From Bacillota bacterium (GTDB taxonomy: Bacteria > Bacillota > Clostridia > Acetivibrionales > DSM-1351): 64,000 bases of DNA. The DNA lies in contig JAEWSZ010000171.1 of assembly GCA_023397905.1 (NCBI GenBank), forward strand, positions 7,124 to 71,123. The letters are read 5' to 3'. Each line of letters opens with the position of its first letter. The stretch's first letter is position 1. This document shows positions 1 to 9,004 of this stretch, one piece after another. A program made the translations under genes and the position numbers. The notes under the pieces are model-generated. The model saw only the letters and a program-made list of their open reading frames with translations. It had not been told where the DNA came from and did no database searches.

Positions 1-1009
1 TTATTTGACGATAAATGTGCCCCGTCTTCAATACGATAGACGGAAAATGCGTATGGAACATTGCATCGGGAAAATGCTGCGCCTGCAAGCAGATGCCGCT
101 ATGATCAGAATAGATTTTGCCGCCTTTACCAATAGTCTCTGACATGCCATTTGCAGTATAGATTTGCACACCGGGCTCTGTGGTGTACATTTCCATGGAA
201 AGACCATTAGAATCACAGCTCAAAGTTGCTTCATGCTCCAGAAGACCATTCTCAGAATGCGCAAGCACGAAGTTATGATCATAACCACCTGCTGGACGGA
301 GCTCCTCACTGTCGAAACGAGCGCCGATAGCATAAGGTGTTGTGAAATCAAACGCAGTGCCGGCCACACGGCGAATTTCACCTGTTGTCATGAGCTGCTC
401 ATCGCCAGGTGTATAAAAATTGGCATTAAGCCAAAGCTGATGATCACATATCGTACCGCTTCCGGCAAGGTTAAAGTAACTATGGTTTGTTAAGTTCACA
501 ACAGTATCGGCATCGGCTGAAGCAGAATAATCCAAACGCACAACATTATCTTCGGTGAGCGTATAGCGTAGCCGCACTATCATCTCTCCCGGGAATCCCT
601 GGTCTCCATCGGTACTGACAAGGGTCATTGTGATGCCGTCTGCTTCAAATGTTCCTTGCCAAAGCGAAGCTTGAAAACCACGTAAGCCGCCGTGGGCAGT
701 AAAAGTATCACAGTTTCTAGAGAGAGGATATGTTTTCTCATGAAGCGTAATCTTAAAATTGCGCAGACGGTTTGCCACCCGGCCGCAAGTTGCACCCATA
801 GAGTTTGCCGGAACAGCATAGGAAGCAAGCTCATCGAAGCCGAGCAAAACATCAGTTAATTGCCCGTTGGCGTCGGGTACGATAAGTGATGTAATTCGAG
901 CACCGAGATCAATCAATTCCAATCTAGTGCCTTGATTATTTTCCATAATATATTTCGTAACGGCTCTCCCATCAGAGAGCTTACCAAAAGGTTTTGATTC
1001 AAATTGCAT
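1..1009 (-). CDS. galM: Aldose 1-epimerase (mutarotase), C-terminus cut by window edge
   Basis: This enzyme interconverts alpha and beta anomers of aldoses in the cytoplasm. The reading frame is open from the ATG at 1007-1009, which follows a GAGGGG ribosome site, to the window edge, giving at least 336 residues against about 340 for the family. The family signatures are visible: NLTNHSYFNL with the catalytic histidine near residue 175, GGYDHNF, and a C-terminal AQHFPDA segment. In GalM proteins that last segment normally reads LE-x-Q, and the Glu is the catalytic base. Here the codon at 83-85 gives Gln (CLQAQH), so activity may be reduced or the base may be a sequence error. It is the last visible gene of the sugar operon, about 215 bp after the aldo/keto reductase. 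The identity is secure; the sugar is not known. Confidence 0.9.
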   Translation of the reverse strand, partial: MQFESKPFGKLSDGRAVTKYIMENNQGTRLELIDLGARITSLIVPDANGQLTDVLLGFDELASYAVPANSMGATCGRVANRLRNFKITLHEKTYPLSRNCDTFTAHGGLRGFQASLWQGTFEADGITMTLVSTDGDQGFPGEMIVRLRYTLTEDNVVRLDYSASADADTVVNLTNHSYFNLAGSGTICDHQLWLNANFYTPGDEQLMTTGEIRRVAGTAFDFTTPYAIGARFDSEELRPAGGYDHNFVLAHSENGLLEHEATLSCDSNGLSMEMYTTEPGVQIYTANGMSETIGKGGKIYSDHSGICLQAQHFPDAMFHTHFPSIVLKTGHIYRQI

Positions 1010-1224
1010 AAATATTTTTCCCCTCTTTAACTTTGTAATACGGTTCCATGGCGAGATAACCAAACCCATTATTAAATAACCGGACCCGTTGTTTTTTCTT
1101 CCATGATATTCCGCATCCCTGCAGAATAAAGCGAAGCCTTACCTGTAGTGCCCAACAGATCAAACTTATGGAAAAGACTTGCTTCATTGCGTCAATGCAG
1201 GAGTTTAGGTTGTAAGCTGGTTGG

Positions 1225-2163
1225 TTACATAATCGGATAACCGGCTGCAAGATAGATGTTGTACCAATCCTCATAGGTCAGTTCGATATCGCAAGCCTTG
1301 CAGCATTCTGTGAAGCGGGACGTCTTAGTCGTTCCGCAAACAACCTGCATATTTGCAGGATGCCGTAAAATCCAGGCAACAGCAATCGTGGTTTTCGTCA
1401 CACCATATTTATCAGCCACAAGCTGCATAGCCTCGTTGACTTCTTCGTACTTCGGATTGTCAATAAATATACCATCGATAAATCCATATTGGAATGGTGA
1501 CCATGCTTGGATCGTGATGTCCTTGAGCCGGCAATAATTCAAAATGCTGCAATCACGATCACTGGCATAGAAGTCATGGTTATTCGTTGCAATGGGCTGT
1601 ACACACATGTCTGCATGTGCAATGCTAAACTGCATCTGATTAATTTCAATAGGAACATTACAATACTTCTGAATTAATTCAATTTCCATCGGTACATCAT
1701 TGGAGATACCAAAGTGAAGCACTTTACCCGCTTTCTTCATGATATCAAACGCTTCCCCTATTTCTTCCGGACGGAAAAGTGCGTCGGCACGATGTAGCAG
1801 GAAATAATCCAAGTGATCCGTCTGCAGTCTGGACAGCGATGCATCAAGCGTTTTAAGGAGATGATCTTTCGAATAGTTGTGATAAGGACGTCCATCCGCA
1901 AAGAACGTGATACCGCCTTTTGACTGTAAAGCTAGTTTGTCACGCAGGCCCGGATTAGCTTTTAAAACTTGTCCCAGAACCGCCTCGCAGTTGCCTTCAA
2001 CTTCGCCATAGCAGTTTGCTGTATCAATAAAATTTGTGCCGTTTGCAAGGCAGTTTTCCAGCAGTGCTGTAATGTCTTTCAACAACATTTTATCAATTCG
2101 CATTGTACCTTGAATAATTGCAGGAGCCGGGATCTTATTTTGTCCAAGTAAAATTGTTTTCAT
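1225..2163 (-). CDS. Aldo/keto reductase
   Basis: A 312-residue NAD(P)H-dependent aldo/keto reductase with a TIM-barrel fold, of the YdhF-like group. The catalytic tetrad is visible: Asp and Tyr in FIDTANCYG near residue 47, Lys in LQSKGG, and His in YFLLHRAD. The C-terminal cofactor region (VCGTTKTSRF) is also present. The start is fixed by a GGAGG site 6 bp upstream. It lies between the ABC permeases and the mutarotase on the same strand, so it probably reduces or oxidises the imported sugar or a derivative. The substrate cannot be read from the sequence. Between this gene and galM there are about 215 bp with no convincing gene. Confidence 0.88.
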   Translation of the reverse strand: MKTILLGQNKIPAPAIIQGTMRIDKMLLKDITALLENCLANGTNFIDTANCYGEVEGNCEAVLGQVLKANPGLRDKLALQSKGGITFFADGRPYHNYSKDHLLKTLDASLSRLQTDHLDYFLLHRADALFRPEEIGEAFDIMKKAGKVLHFGISNDVPMEIELIQKYCNVPIEINQMQFSIAHADMCVQPIATNNHDFYASDRDCSILNYCRLKDITIQAWSPFQYGFIDGIFIDNPKYEEVNEAMQLVADKYGVTKTTIAVAWILRHPANMQVVCGTTKTSRFTECCKACDIELTYEDWYNIYLAAGYPIM

Positions 2164-2224
2164 AACTTTCCTCCATTCAATTTTGTATATTCAATATCGT
2201 CAATATCAGTACCTAAAATAGGCA

Positions 2225-3055
2225 TTAGGTCTTTACTGCACCAGCAGTCATACCGGCGATAAAATATTTTTGGAAAAACAGAACAATTAGAATTATCGGG
2301 AGTGAACCCAGTATGCTCATTGCCATAATTTCGTTCCATTCAAACGCATACTGTCCCATAAGTGAGGCAATTCCAATTGGCACTGTGCGCATCGCATTTG
2401 TTTTAGTTAGTGTTAAAGCATACAGATATTCATTCCAGCATTGAATGAATGTGTACAGTCCCACCGACACAAGACCAGGAGCGGACGAAGGAGCCAGTAC
2501 TCTCCAAAGTGCCTTGAAGCGAGATCCGCCATCAATCTGTACGGCTTCATCAAGCTCCTTTGGAAGTGTGTTCATATAACCAGTCATCATAAGAATTGCA
2601 TACGGCAACGTAAAGACTGTATATGTTAAAACTAGCCCCAAATAGCTGTCATATATGCCAATCGAAACAATTAGCGTCAGATAAGGAATCAGAAGTGTAA
2701 TCGGAGGAACAGCCTGTACACTGATAATGATTGTGTTAAAGATCTTCTTCCCTTTAAACTGGAATCTGCTGAAGCTGTACGCCGCAAGCAACGAAATAGC
2801 CATCGTGCAGGCTACAACGATTGCAGCAATTGCATAAGAATTCAGAAAAAACCGTAGTTTTTCCGGATCCCTGAGCACGGACAGATATGCTCCGAAATGA
2901 AAGCTTTCGTCAAAAATCTTCGGCGGAGTTGCAAAGATATTGGCATTGGATTTAAACGAACTTGAAATCAACCAAAGAACGGGCAGTCCTGAGAACAGAG
3001 CTGCTGCAATCAATGCAACCCAAAGCAACAAGTTTTTTGTATAATTTGTTTTCAT
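2225..3055 (-). CDS. Carbohydrate ABC transporter permease, MalG-type
   Basis: A 276-residue inner-membrane permease of the CUT1 sugar-uptake family. It has about six hydrophobic segments, starting with one at residues 8-30. The cytoplasmic EAA loop that docks the ATPase is visible as EAVQIDGGSRFKALWRV near residue 170. The protein ends in AGMTAGAVKT, the usual C-terminus of MalG-like proteins. It starts 3 bp after the partner permease gene, so the two are translationally close. No ATPase gene is in the operon; CUT1 systems often share a housekeeping MsmK/MalK-type ATPase coded elsewhere. Confidence 0.92.
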   Translation of the reverse strand: MKTNYTKNLLLWVALIAAALFSGLPVLWLISSSFKSNANIFATPPKIFDESFHFGAYLSVLRDPEKLRFFLNSYAIAAIVVACTMAISLLAAYSFSRFQFKGKKIFNTIIISVQAVPPITLLIPYLTLIVSIGIYDSYLGLVLTYTVFTLPYAILMMTGYMNTLPKELDEAVQIDGGSRFKALWRVLAPSSAPGLVSVGLYTFIQCWNEYLYALTLTKTNAMRTVPIGIASLMGQYAFEWNEIMAMSILGSLPIILIVLFFQKYFIAGMTAGAVKT

Positions 3056-3058
3056 AAT

Positions 3059-3970
3059 TCAGTCCTCCCGTTGCTGACTTCGCACGTAGAAAACCGCAAG
3101 GATCACGCATATGATGAGGATAATGACAGCTGCGGCAGAAGCTTGCGAATATTCATATCTTTGGAACGCTGTTTTATATACATATGTACTCATCATCTCA
3201 GTTGCATGTGCCGGTCCTCCTGCTGTCAGCAACCAGATCAACGAGAAGTTTTGTGTCGTCCAAATAAAGTCCAGCATGGTAATGCTAATCAAAATAGGTT
3301 TCAGCTGCGGTAGCGTAATGTTAAAAAACCGTTGCACAGAACCTGCGCCGTCTATGCTTGACGCCTCATACAATGTCGATGGAATTCCCTGTAAACCAGC
3401 CAAGATGCTGATCATATAGAAAGGATAACCCGCCCAAATATTAATAAATGTTAATACCCAAAGCGCAAAGTCTCGGCTGCTAAGCCACTCTACTGGAAAA
3501 TTCGAAATATTAAAATTGATTAATAAGTAGTTTATAATACCACTACCATTCAGCAACAGCTTCCAAAGAATTGCAATTACTGTAGCATTGAACATCCACG
3601 GCAGCATATAAATAATCCGAAAAGCTGCTTTAGGACCAGGTTTCAGGCTTTTCGCATTGACAAGCATTGCTAAACTCATACCTAAAATCAAATGCGCAAT
3701 CACGTTAAGAATGACGAACATAGCTGTATTCGTGCATGATTTGAGAAAGATACCATCAGACAAAACCGAAACATAGTTGGTAATGCCCACAAATACCGGA
3801 TTATCATTAATAATAACATTATCAAAAAACGAGTATGCTATGACCATGATAATCGGAACAAACAGGAGCAGAACCATGAGTCCGATCGTCGGAAGCATAT
3901 AAACATACGGTTCTGTCTTTTTGACGAAAAAATCAAGCTTAAGTTTTTTATCGGGTGTTCTTGACTTCAT
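3059..3970 (-). CDS. Carbohydrate ABC transporter permease, MalF-type
   Basis: A 303-residue partner permease of the CUT1 importer. The N-terminus (residues 1-18) is basic and cytoplasmic, followed by about six membrane segments. The EAA loop is visible as EASSIDGAGSVQRFFNITLP near residue 205. It follows the binding-protein gene after a 137-bp gap that holds a strong hairpin and an inverted repeat, and precedes the MalG-type permease by 3 bp. Together with the binding protein it would form the sugar channel in the cytoplasmic membrane. The substrate is not identified. Confidence 0.92.
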   Translation of the reverse strand: MKSRTPDKKLKLDFFVKKTEPYVYMLPTIGLMVLLLFVPIIMVIAYSFFDNVIINDNPVFVGITNYVSVLSDGIFLKSCTNTAMFVILNVIAHLILGMSLAMLVNAKSLKPGPKAAFRIIYMLPWMFNATVIAILWKLLLNGSGIINYLLINFNISNFPVEWLSSRDFALWVLTFINIWAGYPFYMISILAGLQGIPSTLYEASSIDGAGSVQRFFNITLPQLKPILISITMLDFIWTTQNFSLIWLLTAGGPAHATEMMSTYVYKTAFQRYEYSQASAAAVIILIICVILAVFYVRSQQRED

Positions 3971-3987
3971 AAATTATCCTTTCACAC

Positions 3988-4007
3988 TTTGTACAACTAC
4001 ATACAAA
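3988..4007. promoter_or_regulatory. Inverted repeat TTTGTA-N8-TACAAA, possible operator
   Basis: A 6-bp perfect inverted repeat with an 8-bp spacer lies just upstream of the MalF-type gene. Its half-sites resemble those of the B. subtilis AraR box (ATTTGTAC GTACAAAT), but the spacing is wider than in that box. Given the AraR-type regulator nearby it could be an operator. This is inference from half-site similarity only. Confidence 0.3.
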
Positions 4008-4039
4008 TGATTACAATAAAAACAAAAAGCCTTTATTCG

Positions 4040-4078
4040 TCTGCGTTCTATATATCCATATGGTATACAGAACGCAGA
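4040..4078 (-). terminator. Intercistronic hairpin between binding protein and permeases
   Basis: A 10-bp perfect stem (TCTGCGTTCT with AGAACGCAGA), extended by an AT-rich inner part, lies 30 bp after the binding-protein stop. There is no long T-run, so it is more likely an mRNA-stabilising or partially terminating hairpin. Such hairpins commonly keep the binding-protein transcript more abundant than the permease transcript. Confidence 0.7.
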
Positions 4079-4107
4079 ATTCGTTATGAACAATCGTTTA
4101 TTCTTTA

Positions 4108-5406
4108 TTACTTATAAGCAGCTTCAAACTTTTTCTGCACATCATCAAGCATTTTTGTGGCAGTAGCATAGTCACCGTCAATGTACATAACTAGGCTGTT
4201 GTTAAGAATATTCATCAAAGCCTCGGCAGTTGGCATGGAGTAAAATTCGGCCTTACCATGGCTGTTCATGTAGACATCCTTAATTGCCTTGAACGCATCA
4301 GAGGTGTCTGTATAGGCCGGATTTGCAGTGTTGTTTACTGGGAAGCCATTTGCATTGACACACAGATTAGCATTCACATCTGCGGAGAGCAAATACTGGA
4401 TGAACTTGGTAGCTTCTTCCTTGTGCTTACAAGCAGAGCTGATACCAACAGCCCAGTTGCTTACACGCATGAAGCTGTCACCGTTGTAGCTATCTTTGTG
4501 CGGCATATTGATGTAAGTCACGTTCATGTCCGGCGCCTGTTCGCTTATATTGGAAAGGTGAGCAACAGAGTCTGGCATAAAGGCAACGCGACCATTGACA
4601 AACTCCTGAACCTTATCAGCGTCGGTCATTGTATACATACCAGGAGCAACAACTTTGTTGTCAAACAGCGACTTAAAGAATTCACAGGTTTCAGTGAAAA
4701 CCTCATTGCCCGCCAAGAACGGCTTACCGTCCGATGTCAAAATGGAGCAGCCAGAGTTCCAGGCAAAGGATGCAAAGTATTCCATGCAGGTCGCATTGTC
4801 GGTGCTCATGTTCATGGCAAAGCCATAGATGTTCTTTTTCGGATCCGTGATTTTCTGGCAATCTTTGAGCATTTCAGTCCAAGTTTGCGGCAGTTTTTCG
4901 ATTCCAGCTTTTTTTAGCAGGTCCTGGTTAACTGCCATCAGACAAGGGAAATTAACGATGGGCTGTGCATAAGTGATTCCTCGGACTGCCATTTTGGTAG
5001 AAATTACGCTCTCATCCATTCCAATTGCTGCATACAGCTCATCCAAGTTGGCAAGGTGACCTTGGGTTGCATAGTCATAAATCCAGCCGCCATCTAATGC
5101 CACAATGTCAGCCATAGTGCCAGTTGCTGCGCTTGCTTCAATTTGGGTCTTGGTATCGGCGTAGGGGTTGCTCAGAAGCTTGATCTGTACGCCGCTCTTT
5201 ACCGTAAATGCGTCGCAAACACTCTGCAGATAGCCATCGGCCATTTCGTTGCCAAACCACTGCTGGAACTCGAGCACGATTGGCTTGTCTGTGGCAACGG
5301 TTTCTGTGGCCGTGGAGGTTTTAGTGGCTGGTGCTGCATCATGAGCACAGGCTACCATGGACAAAGTCAATACTAAACACTGGACTAGTACTAAGATTTT
5401 TTTCAT
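4108..5406 (-). CDS. Sugar ABC transporter substrate-binding lipoprotein (family 1)
   Basis: A 432-residue extracellular solute-binding protein of the CUT1 class. It starts with a lipoprotein signal peptide (MKKILVLVQCLVLTLSMVAC), with the lipid-anchored Cys at residue 20, followed by a Thr/Ala-rich linker and a two-lobe binding fold (LEFQQWFGNE near residue 47; GFPVNNTANP near residue 360). It would capture an oligo- or monosaccharide outside the membrane for the two permeases downstream. It is the first gene of the operon, about 200 bp downstream of a near-consensus promoter. Confidence 0.93.
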   Translation of the reverse strand: MKKILVLVQCLVLTLSMVACAHDAAPATKTSTATETVATDKPIVLEFQQWFGNEMADGYLQSVCDAFTVKSGVQIKLLSNPYADTKTQIEASAATGTMADIVALDGGWIYDYATQGHLANLDELYAAIGMDESVISTKMAVRGITYAQPIVNFPCLMAVNQDLLKKAGIEKLPQTWTEMLKDCQKITDPKKNIYGFAMNMSTDNATCMEYFASFAWNSGCSILTSDGKPFLAGNEVFTETCEFFKSLFDNKVVAPGMYTMTDADKVQEFVNGRVAFMPDSVAHLSNISEQAPDMNVTYINMPHKDSYNGDSFMRVSNWAVGISSACKHKEEATKFIQYLLSADVNANLCVNANGFPVNNTANPAYTDTSDAFKAIKDVYMNSHGKAEFYSMPTAEALMNILNNSLVMYIDGDYATATKMLDDVQKKFEAAYK

Positions 5407-5605
5407 TTTTTTCTCTCCCTCTTTCTTTTTATTTATACCTTTATCGGGTACTAGCTTAAGTTAATTTTGCCGAGCGGTTTAGTACTATATTAATTGATAT
5501 GATGATCACTTTAACATTGTCCAGTAAGCAATTCTAATTTAATAGTAGTATTTCTCTCAATTGTTATCATTTAATAATAAAACTGCGTTCGTGCTGTATA
5601 TAAAT

Positions 5606-5633
5606 ATTATACAATTTCCTTACCCATTGTCAA
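5606..5633 (-). promoter_or_regulatory. Sigma-A type promoter of the sugar operon
   Basis: On the minus strand a perfect TTGACA (5628-5633) is followed after 16 bp by a perfect TATAAT (5606-5611). It points to the binding-protein gene and leaves a leader of about 200 bases. Such a strong core promoter implies control by a repressor, for which the divergent AraR-type gene is the obvious candidate. Confidence 0.8.
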
Positions 5634-5715
5634 TATATTTTTATATAATTTTTATAAACGATGATTAACATAGATATACCGAAAATACAAATTCACTTTC
5701 AATCTTTATTCGATA

Positions 5716-6090
5716 CTTTCACGCTTACTTTACTCAAGGCTTATCTATCCATCTTCAAAACTCGCAACACTCGGGCTTTCTAAACAGTTTATTGAGCAAC
5801 CTGATTTCGAACTCCAGCATATATACAGAACACTTGAAGTTGTCTCAACGGAGTCCGACTTAATTCAGTCATCCCTATACAATAACAGTATGAAGATTTT
5901 AAAAAGGAATACTGATGTGCTTTATTACGACTGTACCAACTATTTCTTTGAAATTGAGCAAGAAGATGAACTCAAACAGTATGGATATGGCAAAGACCAT
6001 AAGCCTAATCCCATTGTACAGATGGGTCTGTTCATGGATGCAGATGGCATCCCTCTTGCTTTCAATATCAACAAAGGTAACACCAACTAG
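5716..6090 (+). pseudogene. IS1634-type transposase fragment
   Basis: An open frame without a start reads through the typical IS1634 segment: YPSSKLATLGLSKQFIEQ, then LEVVSTESDLIQSSLYNNS, then VLYYDCTNYFFEIEQED and PNPIVQMGLFMDADGIPLAF, ending NKGNTN-stop. The middle DDE region is recognisable, including the first catalytic Asp in YYDCTN. The rest of the roughly 550-residue transposase is missing on both sides. It lies in the regulatory gap between the sugar operon and its presumed regulator, so it entered there and decayed. No terminal inverted repeats or target duplication were found. Confidence 0.85.
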
Positions 6091-6271
6091 CAATTGACAT
6101 TGAATGGTTGGAATCAAAAAAACTCGGCACTTATTTCGCTTGATATTACGTCTGCCGCGCCTTTATCCTTTTCGCTATTGAAGAAAGAACATCCTATGCC
6201 ATAAATTCAAATTAAATAGGGCTGTAAATTGTAACAATTGTAACAATCAACCAATTATTTTAAAGGTTTAC

Positions 6272-6300
6272 TTGAAAAATAGTTTAATATTATATACAAT
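6272..6300 (+). promoter_or_regulatory. Probable promoter of the AraR-type regulator
   Basis: TTGAAA at 6272-6277 and TACAAT at 6295-6300 are separated by 17 bp and lie about 100 bp before the regulator start. Upstream at about 6225-6246 the unit ATTGTAACA occurs twice in tandem, which might be a binding site. Confidence 0.5.
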
Positions 6301-6396
6301 ATGATTTGTTATATATATATTACAGTTTTCTGTATGCAATTATATATGCAATATTTCATTGTTTTTATAAGCAATTTATTTATATTGGAGGTAAGT

Positions 6397-7485
6397 ATGC
6401 CATCAAAAAGCAACGCATATAAGTACCAAGTAGTATCGAACTGGATTCAGGAAAAAATTGAAGATGGAACTTTTAAAGAAGGAGAAAAGCTTACTAGTGA
6501 AATCGCACTTGCAGAACAATTTGGAATAAGTCGCTTAACTGTACGAAAGGCTATAGAATATTTATGTTCTGAATATATACTATACAAGGAGTCCGGGAAA
6601 GGAACTTTTATCAGTCCGAGAAAGCGCCGTTCTATACACACCAATAATATAGCTGTAATTACTACATATATTGATAATTATGTATTTACAAGCATTATGC
6701 GAGGGATTGAATCAGTGGTTACAAAAGAAGGTTTTAATCTTTCATTCGGAATTACAAAATATAAATTTTCCAATGAAGCCCGTATAATTAAATCATATAT
6801 CGAAAACGGTATTGATGGCTTTATTATAGAGAGCACAAGAAGTGTTCTGCCAAACCCTAATTTAAATCTATTTCGTTTACTAGATGATTATGGGATACCA
6901 TATGTATTTATAAATGGATACTACAGGGAACTGCATGAACCAGTGTATGTTGTTACAGATGATCGTAACGTAGGTATGAAAGCCGTAGAGCATATCTATT
7001 CTTTGGGACACCGGAATATTGCAGGTATATTCAAGATGGATGAAATTCAGGGCTTAGAAAGGTTCGCTGGTTATTCACAGGGATTAATGAATCATGGTAT
7101 TGAAGCGGATGAGAATCATGTCTTCTGGTACTTTACTGGAGATGAAAGTAATATTTTTAATGAACCCGGCAGGACTGTATTGCTTAAAAAGCTTGAGGGC
7201 TGTACAGCTGTATTATGCTTTAATGATAGCATTGCGTACGATTTAATTAAATTTTTGGAACACCACAATATAAGGGTTCCTGATGATATCTCTATTGTTG
7301 GTGTCGATAATTCAACCGTTTCAGAATTATTGCAAGACCAAATTACTACTTTTGAACATCCTACAGAAAAACTAGGAGAAGAGGCAGCCAGGAGATTAAT
7401 ATATATGATTAAAACTGGGAAAAAAGCAGATTCTTTAAAAATGGATATGAAGATCATTGTTCGCAAATCTGTTAAAGAAATTTAG
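6397..7485 (+). CDS. GntR/LacI-hybrid transcriptional regulator (AraR type)
   Basis: A 362-residue regulator with an N-terminal GntR winged helix (residues 1-75; LTSEIALAEQFGISRLTVRK is the recognition region) joined to a LacI/GalR sugar-binding domain (about residues 85-360; HRNIAGIF, CFNDSIAYDLIKFL, ISIVGVDNS). This architecture is that of B. subtilis AraR. The ATG at 6397 is chosen because GGAGG lies 6 bp upstream; an in-frame ATG at 6301 lacks a site. It is divergent from the sugar operon and most likely represses it until the sugar binds. The true inducer is unknown, so the symbol araR is not assigned. Confidence 0.88.
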   Translation: MPSKSNAYKYQVVSNWIQEKIEDGTFKEGEKLTSEIALAEQFGISRLTVRKAIEYLCSEYILYKESGKGTFISPRKRRSIHTNNIAVITTYIDNYVFTSIMRGIESVVTKEGFNLSFGITKYKFSNEARIIKSYIENGIDGFIIESTRSVLPNPNLNLFRLLDDYGIPYVFINGYYRELHEPVYVVTDDRNVGMKAVEHIYSLGHRNIAGIFKMDEIQGLERFAGYSQGLMNHGIEADENHVFWYFTGDESNIFNEPGRTVLLKKLEGCTAVLCFNDSIAYDLIKFLEHHNIRVPDDISIVGVDNSTVSELLQDQITTFEHPTEKLGEEAARRLIYMIKTGKKADSLKMDMKIIVRKSVKEI

Positions 7486-7619
7486 TTGCGTAAACGTAGC
7501 GTTAAATAACATAGTGAAGTAACCGCCTATTTGTTACTCCCGTCGGAGAGCCATTACTCACCTATACTGCTAGAGGATTGACTTGAGTAGACAGTAATCG
7601 AATAAAAGATTCGGAAATA

Positions 7620-7660
7620 ACTCTCCTTGATACAATCACATGTAAAAAGGAGAGTGTTTT
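7620..7660 (+). terminator. Intrinsic terminator after the regulator
   Basis: ACTCTCCTT and AAGGAGAGT form a perfect 9-bp stem followed by GTTTT. It lies 135 bp after the regulator stop. Confidence 0.75.
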
Positions 7661-8045
7661 ATGGCACGATTGTCAAGATAAGTGGTAAAAAGACACGAAG
7701 TATACATATTCGATTTTTATGTCTTCTTTTTTGTACTCTCAAGGCTTCTTCGGTAACTCTCTCAGGCCTTGGAAAACCGCTGTTTACAATCACATATACT
7801 TTTGTGTCTTTACTATGCTCCTTACCTGTCTTTATGTACTGGTAGTAATCTTCAAGAAGCCGCATTAGAGCTCTGGAAAGACCATAAGCATACAACGGAA
7901 AGACGAATATGATTACATGGGCACTAGCCAGGTTTTTCAATATATTTTCGGAATAGCTATCTTTCACATTAGCCTTGACTGTAACAAAAGCCTTGTTGAA
8001 TTCCTTATCAGGAATCCTACGGTCTAAAGCATTTAAAAATTCCAA
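7659..8045 (-). pseudogene. Flavodoxin-like NAD(P)H oxidoreductase fragment
   Basis: A 128-residue frame carries the middle of an NADPH-dependent FMN reductase/flavodoxin fold: ASAHVIIFVFPLYAYGLSRALMRLLEDY, then VYVIVNSGFPRPE. Intact members bind FMN through an N-terminal loop, which is missing here. The C-terminus after residue 112 turns into unrelated basic sequence. No ribosome site precedes the start. It is judged a fragment left at the edge of the accessory island, next to the regulator terminator. Confidence 0.65.
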
Positions 8046-8259
8046 GGATGCAGCCGCATATAAATTTTCTATCCTGATGCCTTTGGATTTTCCTGTCTGA
8101 AATTTTGATTTTGGAGGCTACATCTCTCTAAATACCCTTTGTCATCTATGAAACGCCAAAAAAGCGGGCCAAAATTTGCACTTTTTCACCCCGTTTTTTG
8201 CTCATTTTTCATTATAAAGCCACAACATCTCAATATGTCATCATTATTATCGTTTCAAC

Positions 8260-8316
8260 GTGTCTTGAGTGGGTAAAAAAGATGCCGCTTGAACCTGGTG
8301 GGGCCTTGGAGGCAGG
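8260..8316 (+). repeat. Island repeat, copy 1
   Basis: First of four related copies of about 55 bp. The shared core reads AAAAAAGATGCCGCTT, then a stretch containing CCTGGTGGGGCCTTGG. The other copies are at 10168, 22858 and 24300, all in the same orientation. This copy is followed directly by an IS21 istB fragment. Confidence 0.75.
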
Positions 8317-8349
8317 AACGGAACATTCATTATATGGTAAGCAGGCGTG

Positions 8350-8560
8350 GACATCTACTCCATACTTCTTTGACGAACTTCTCACCCTGGAACAGAACGA
8401 ACATAAGCAGCGGAGTGAAGAGCTAAGAAGCAAAATGTCCCGGCGGCCACACAGAAAAAGGCTGGATGAATTCGACTTCAGCTTTCAGCCCATCATCAAT
8501 AAAAGGCAGATCGATGAGCGCGCTACCCTGGCATTCGCGGCGAGAACTGAAAATGCACAG
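8350..8560 (+). pseudogene. IS21-family helper ATPase (istB) N-terminal fragment
   Basis: The frame reads FFDELLTLEQNEHKQRSEE, then LDEFDFSFQPIINKRQIDE and ATLAFAARTEN. This matches the IstB pattern just before its Walker A loop (usually RTENVVFLGPPGTGKTH). The sequence stops matching exactly before the ATP-binding loop, so the helper is dead. No istA gene is present. Confidence 0.7.
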
Positions 8561-8608
8561 AATAGGATTGCACAAACTTTTATTCTGATAACGTTATTAT
8601 CCAATCCA

Positions 8609-8995
8609 CTATTTGTAAAATATAGCTGTAATTAAAAAATCAGTCCCATACTTTTCGTTTGCAATTATCCCACTATCTGACCATTTCCCAAATCCTGCTT
8701 CCACAGCTAAAGGTCTCAAATCCCCATAAAAAGAAAATACACCTTTGGTCCAAATTTTTTTATACCCATTTAGCTTAATAAATCTTTTTATTTCTTTTAA
8801 ATTTTTACCGGCAATTCTATTTACGTTTAAAATATCACGCAGGACATTAAAAAAATCATAATAAAACAATGTACTTTTGCAATAGTGCGCAAACAATATA
8901 CAAGTAACATCGCCACAAATTTTAATATTTCCCTTTAAAATAACGTTATACTTATCGCTGATTTCGTATGCTTTAAAAATCAAATCACTATTCAT
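8609..8995 (-). CDS. Small protein resembling part of epoxyqueuosine reductase family
   Basis: A 128-residue protein that I do not recognise with certainty. The C-terminal stretch RPLAVEAGFGKWSDSGIIAN followed by YGTDFLITAIF resembles the segment in QueG-like proteins that reads RPLAEKAGLG...NxLLIN...G. The ferredoxin-type cysteines of those enzymes are absent. It starts 9 bp after the stop of the helical gene upstream, so the two may be co-transcribed. The ribosome site is weak. It could be a small family of its own or a trimmed relic. Confidence 0.55.
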   Translation of the reverse strand: MNSDLIFKAYEISDKYNVILKGNIKICGDVTCILFAHYCKSTLFYYDFFNVLRDILNVNRIAGKNLKEIKRFIKLNGYKKIWTKGVFSFYGDLRPLAVEAGFGKWSDSGIIANEKYGTDFLITAIFYK

Positions 8996-9004
8996 AAATT
9001 CATT

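Noticed and set aside
1010..1224. Short minus-strand frame overlapping the galM start
   Set aside because: It runs into galM in another frame and has no ribosome site or recognisable domain.
4258..4917. Long plus-strand frame of 219 codons opposite the sugar-binding protein gene
   Set aside because: It is a shadow of the lipoprotein gene: no ribosome site, no family resemblance, and the minus strand is clearly coding.
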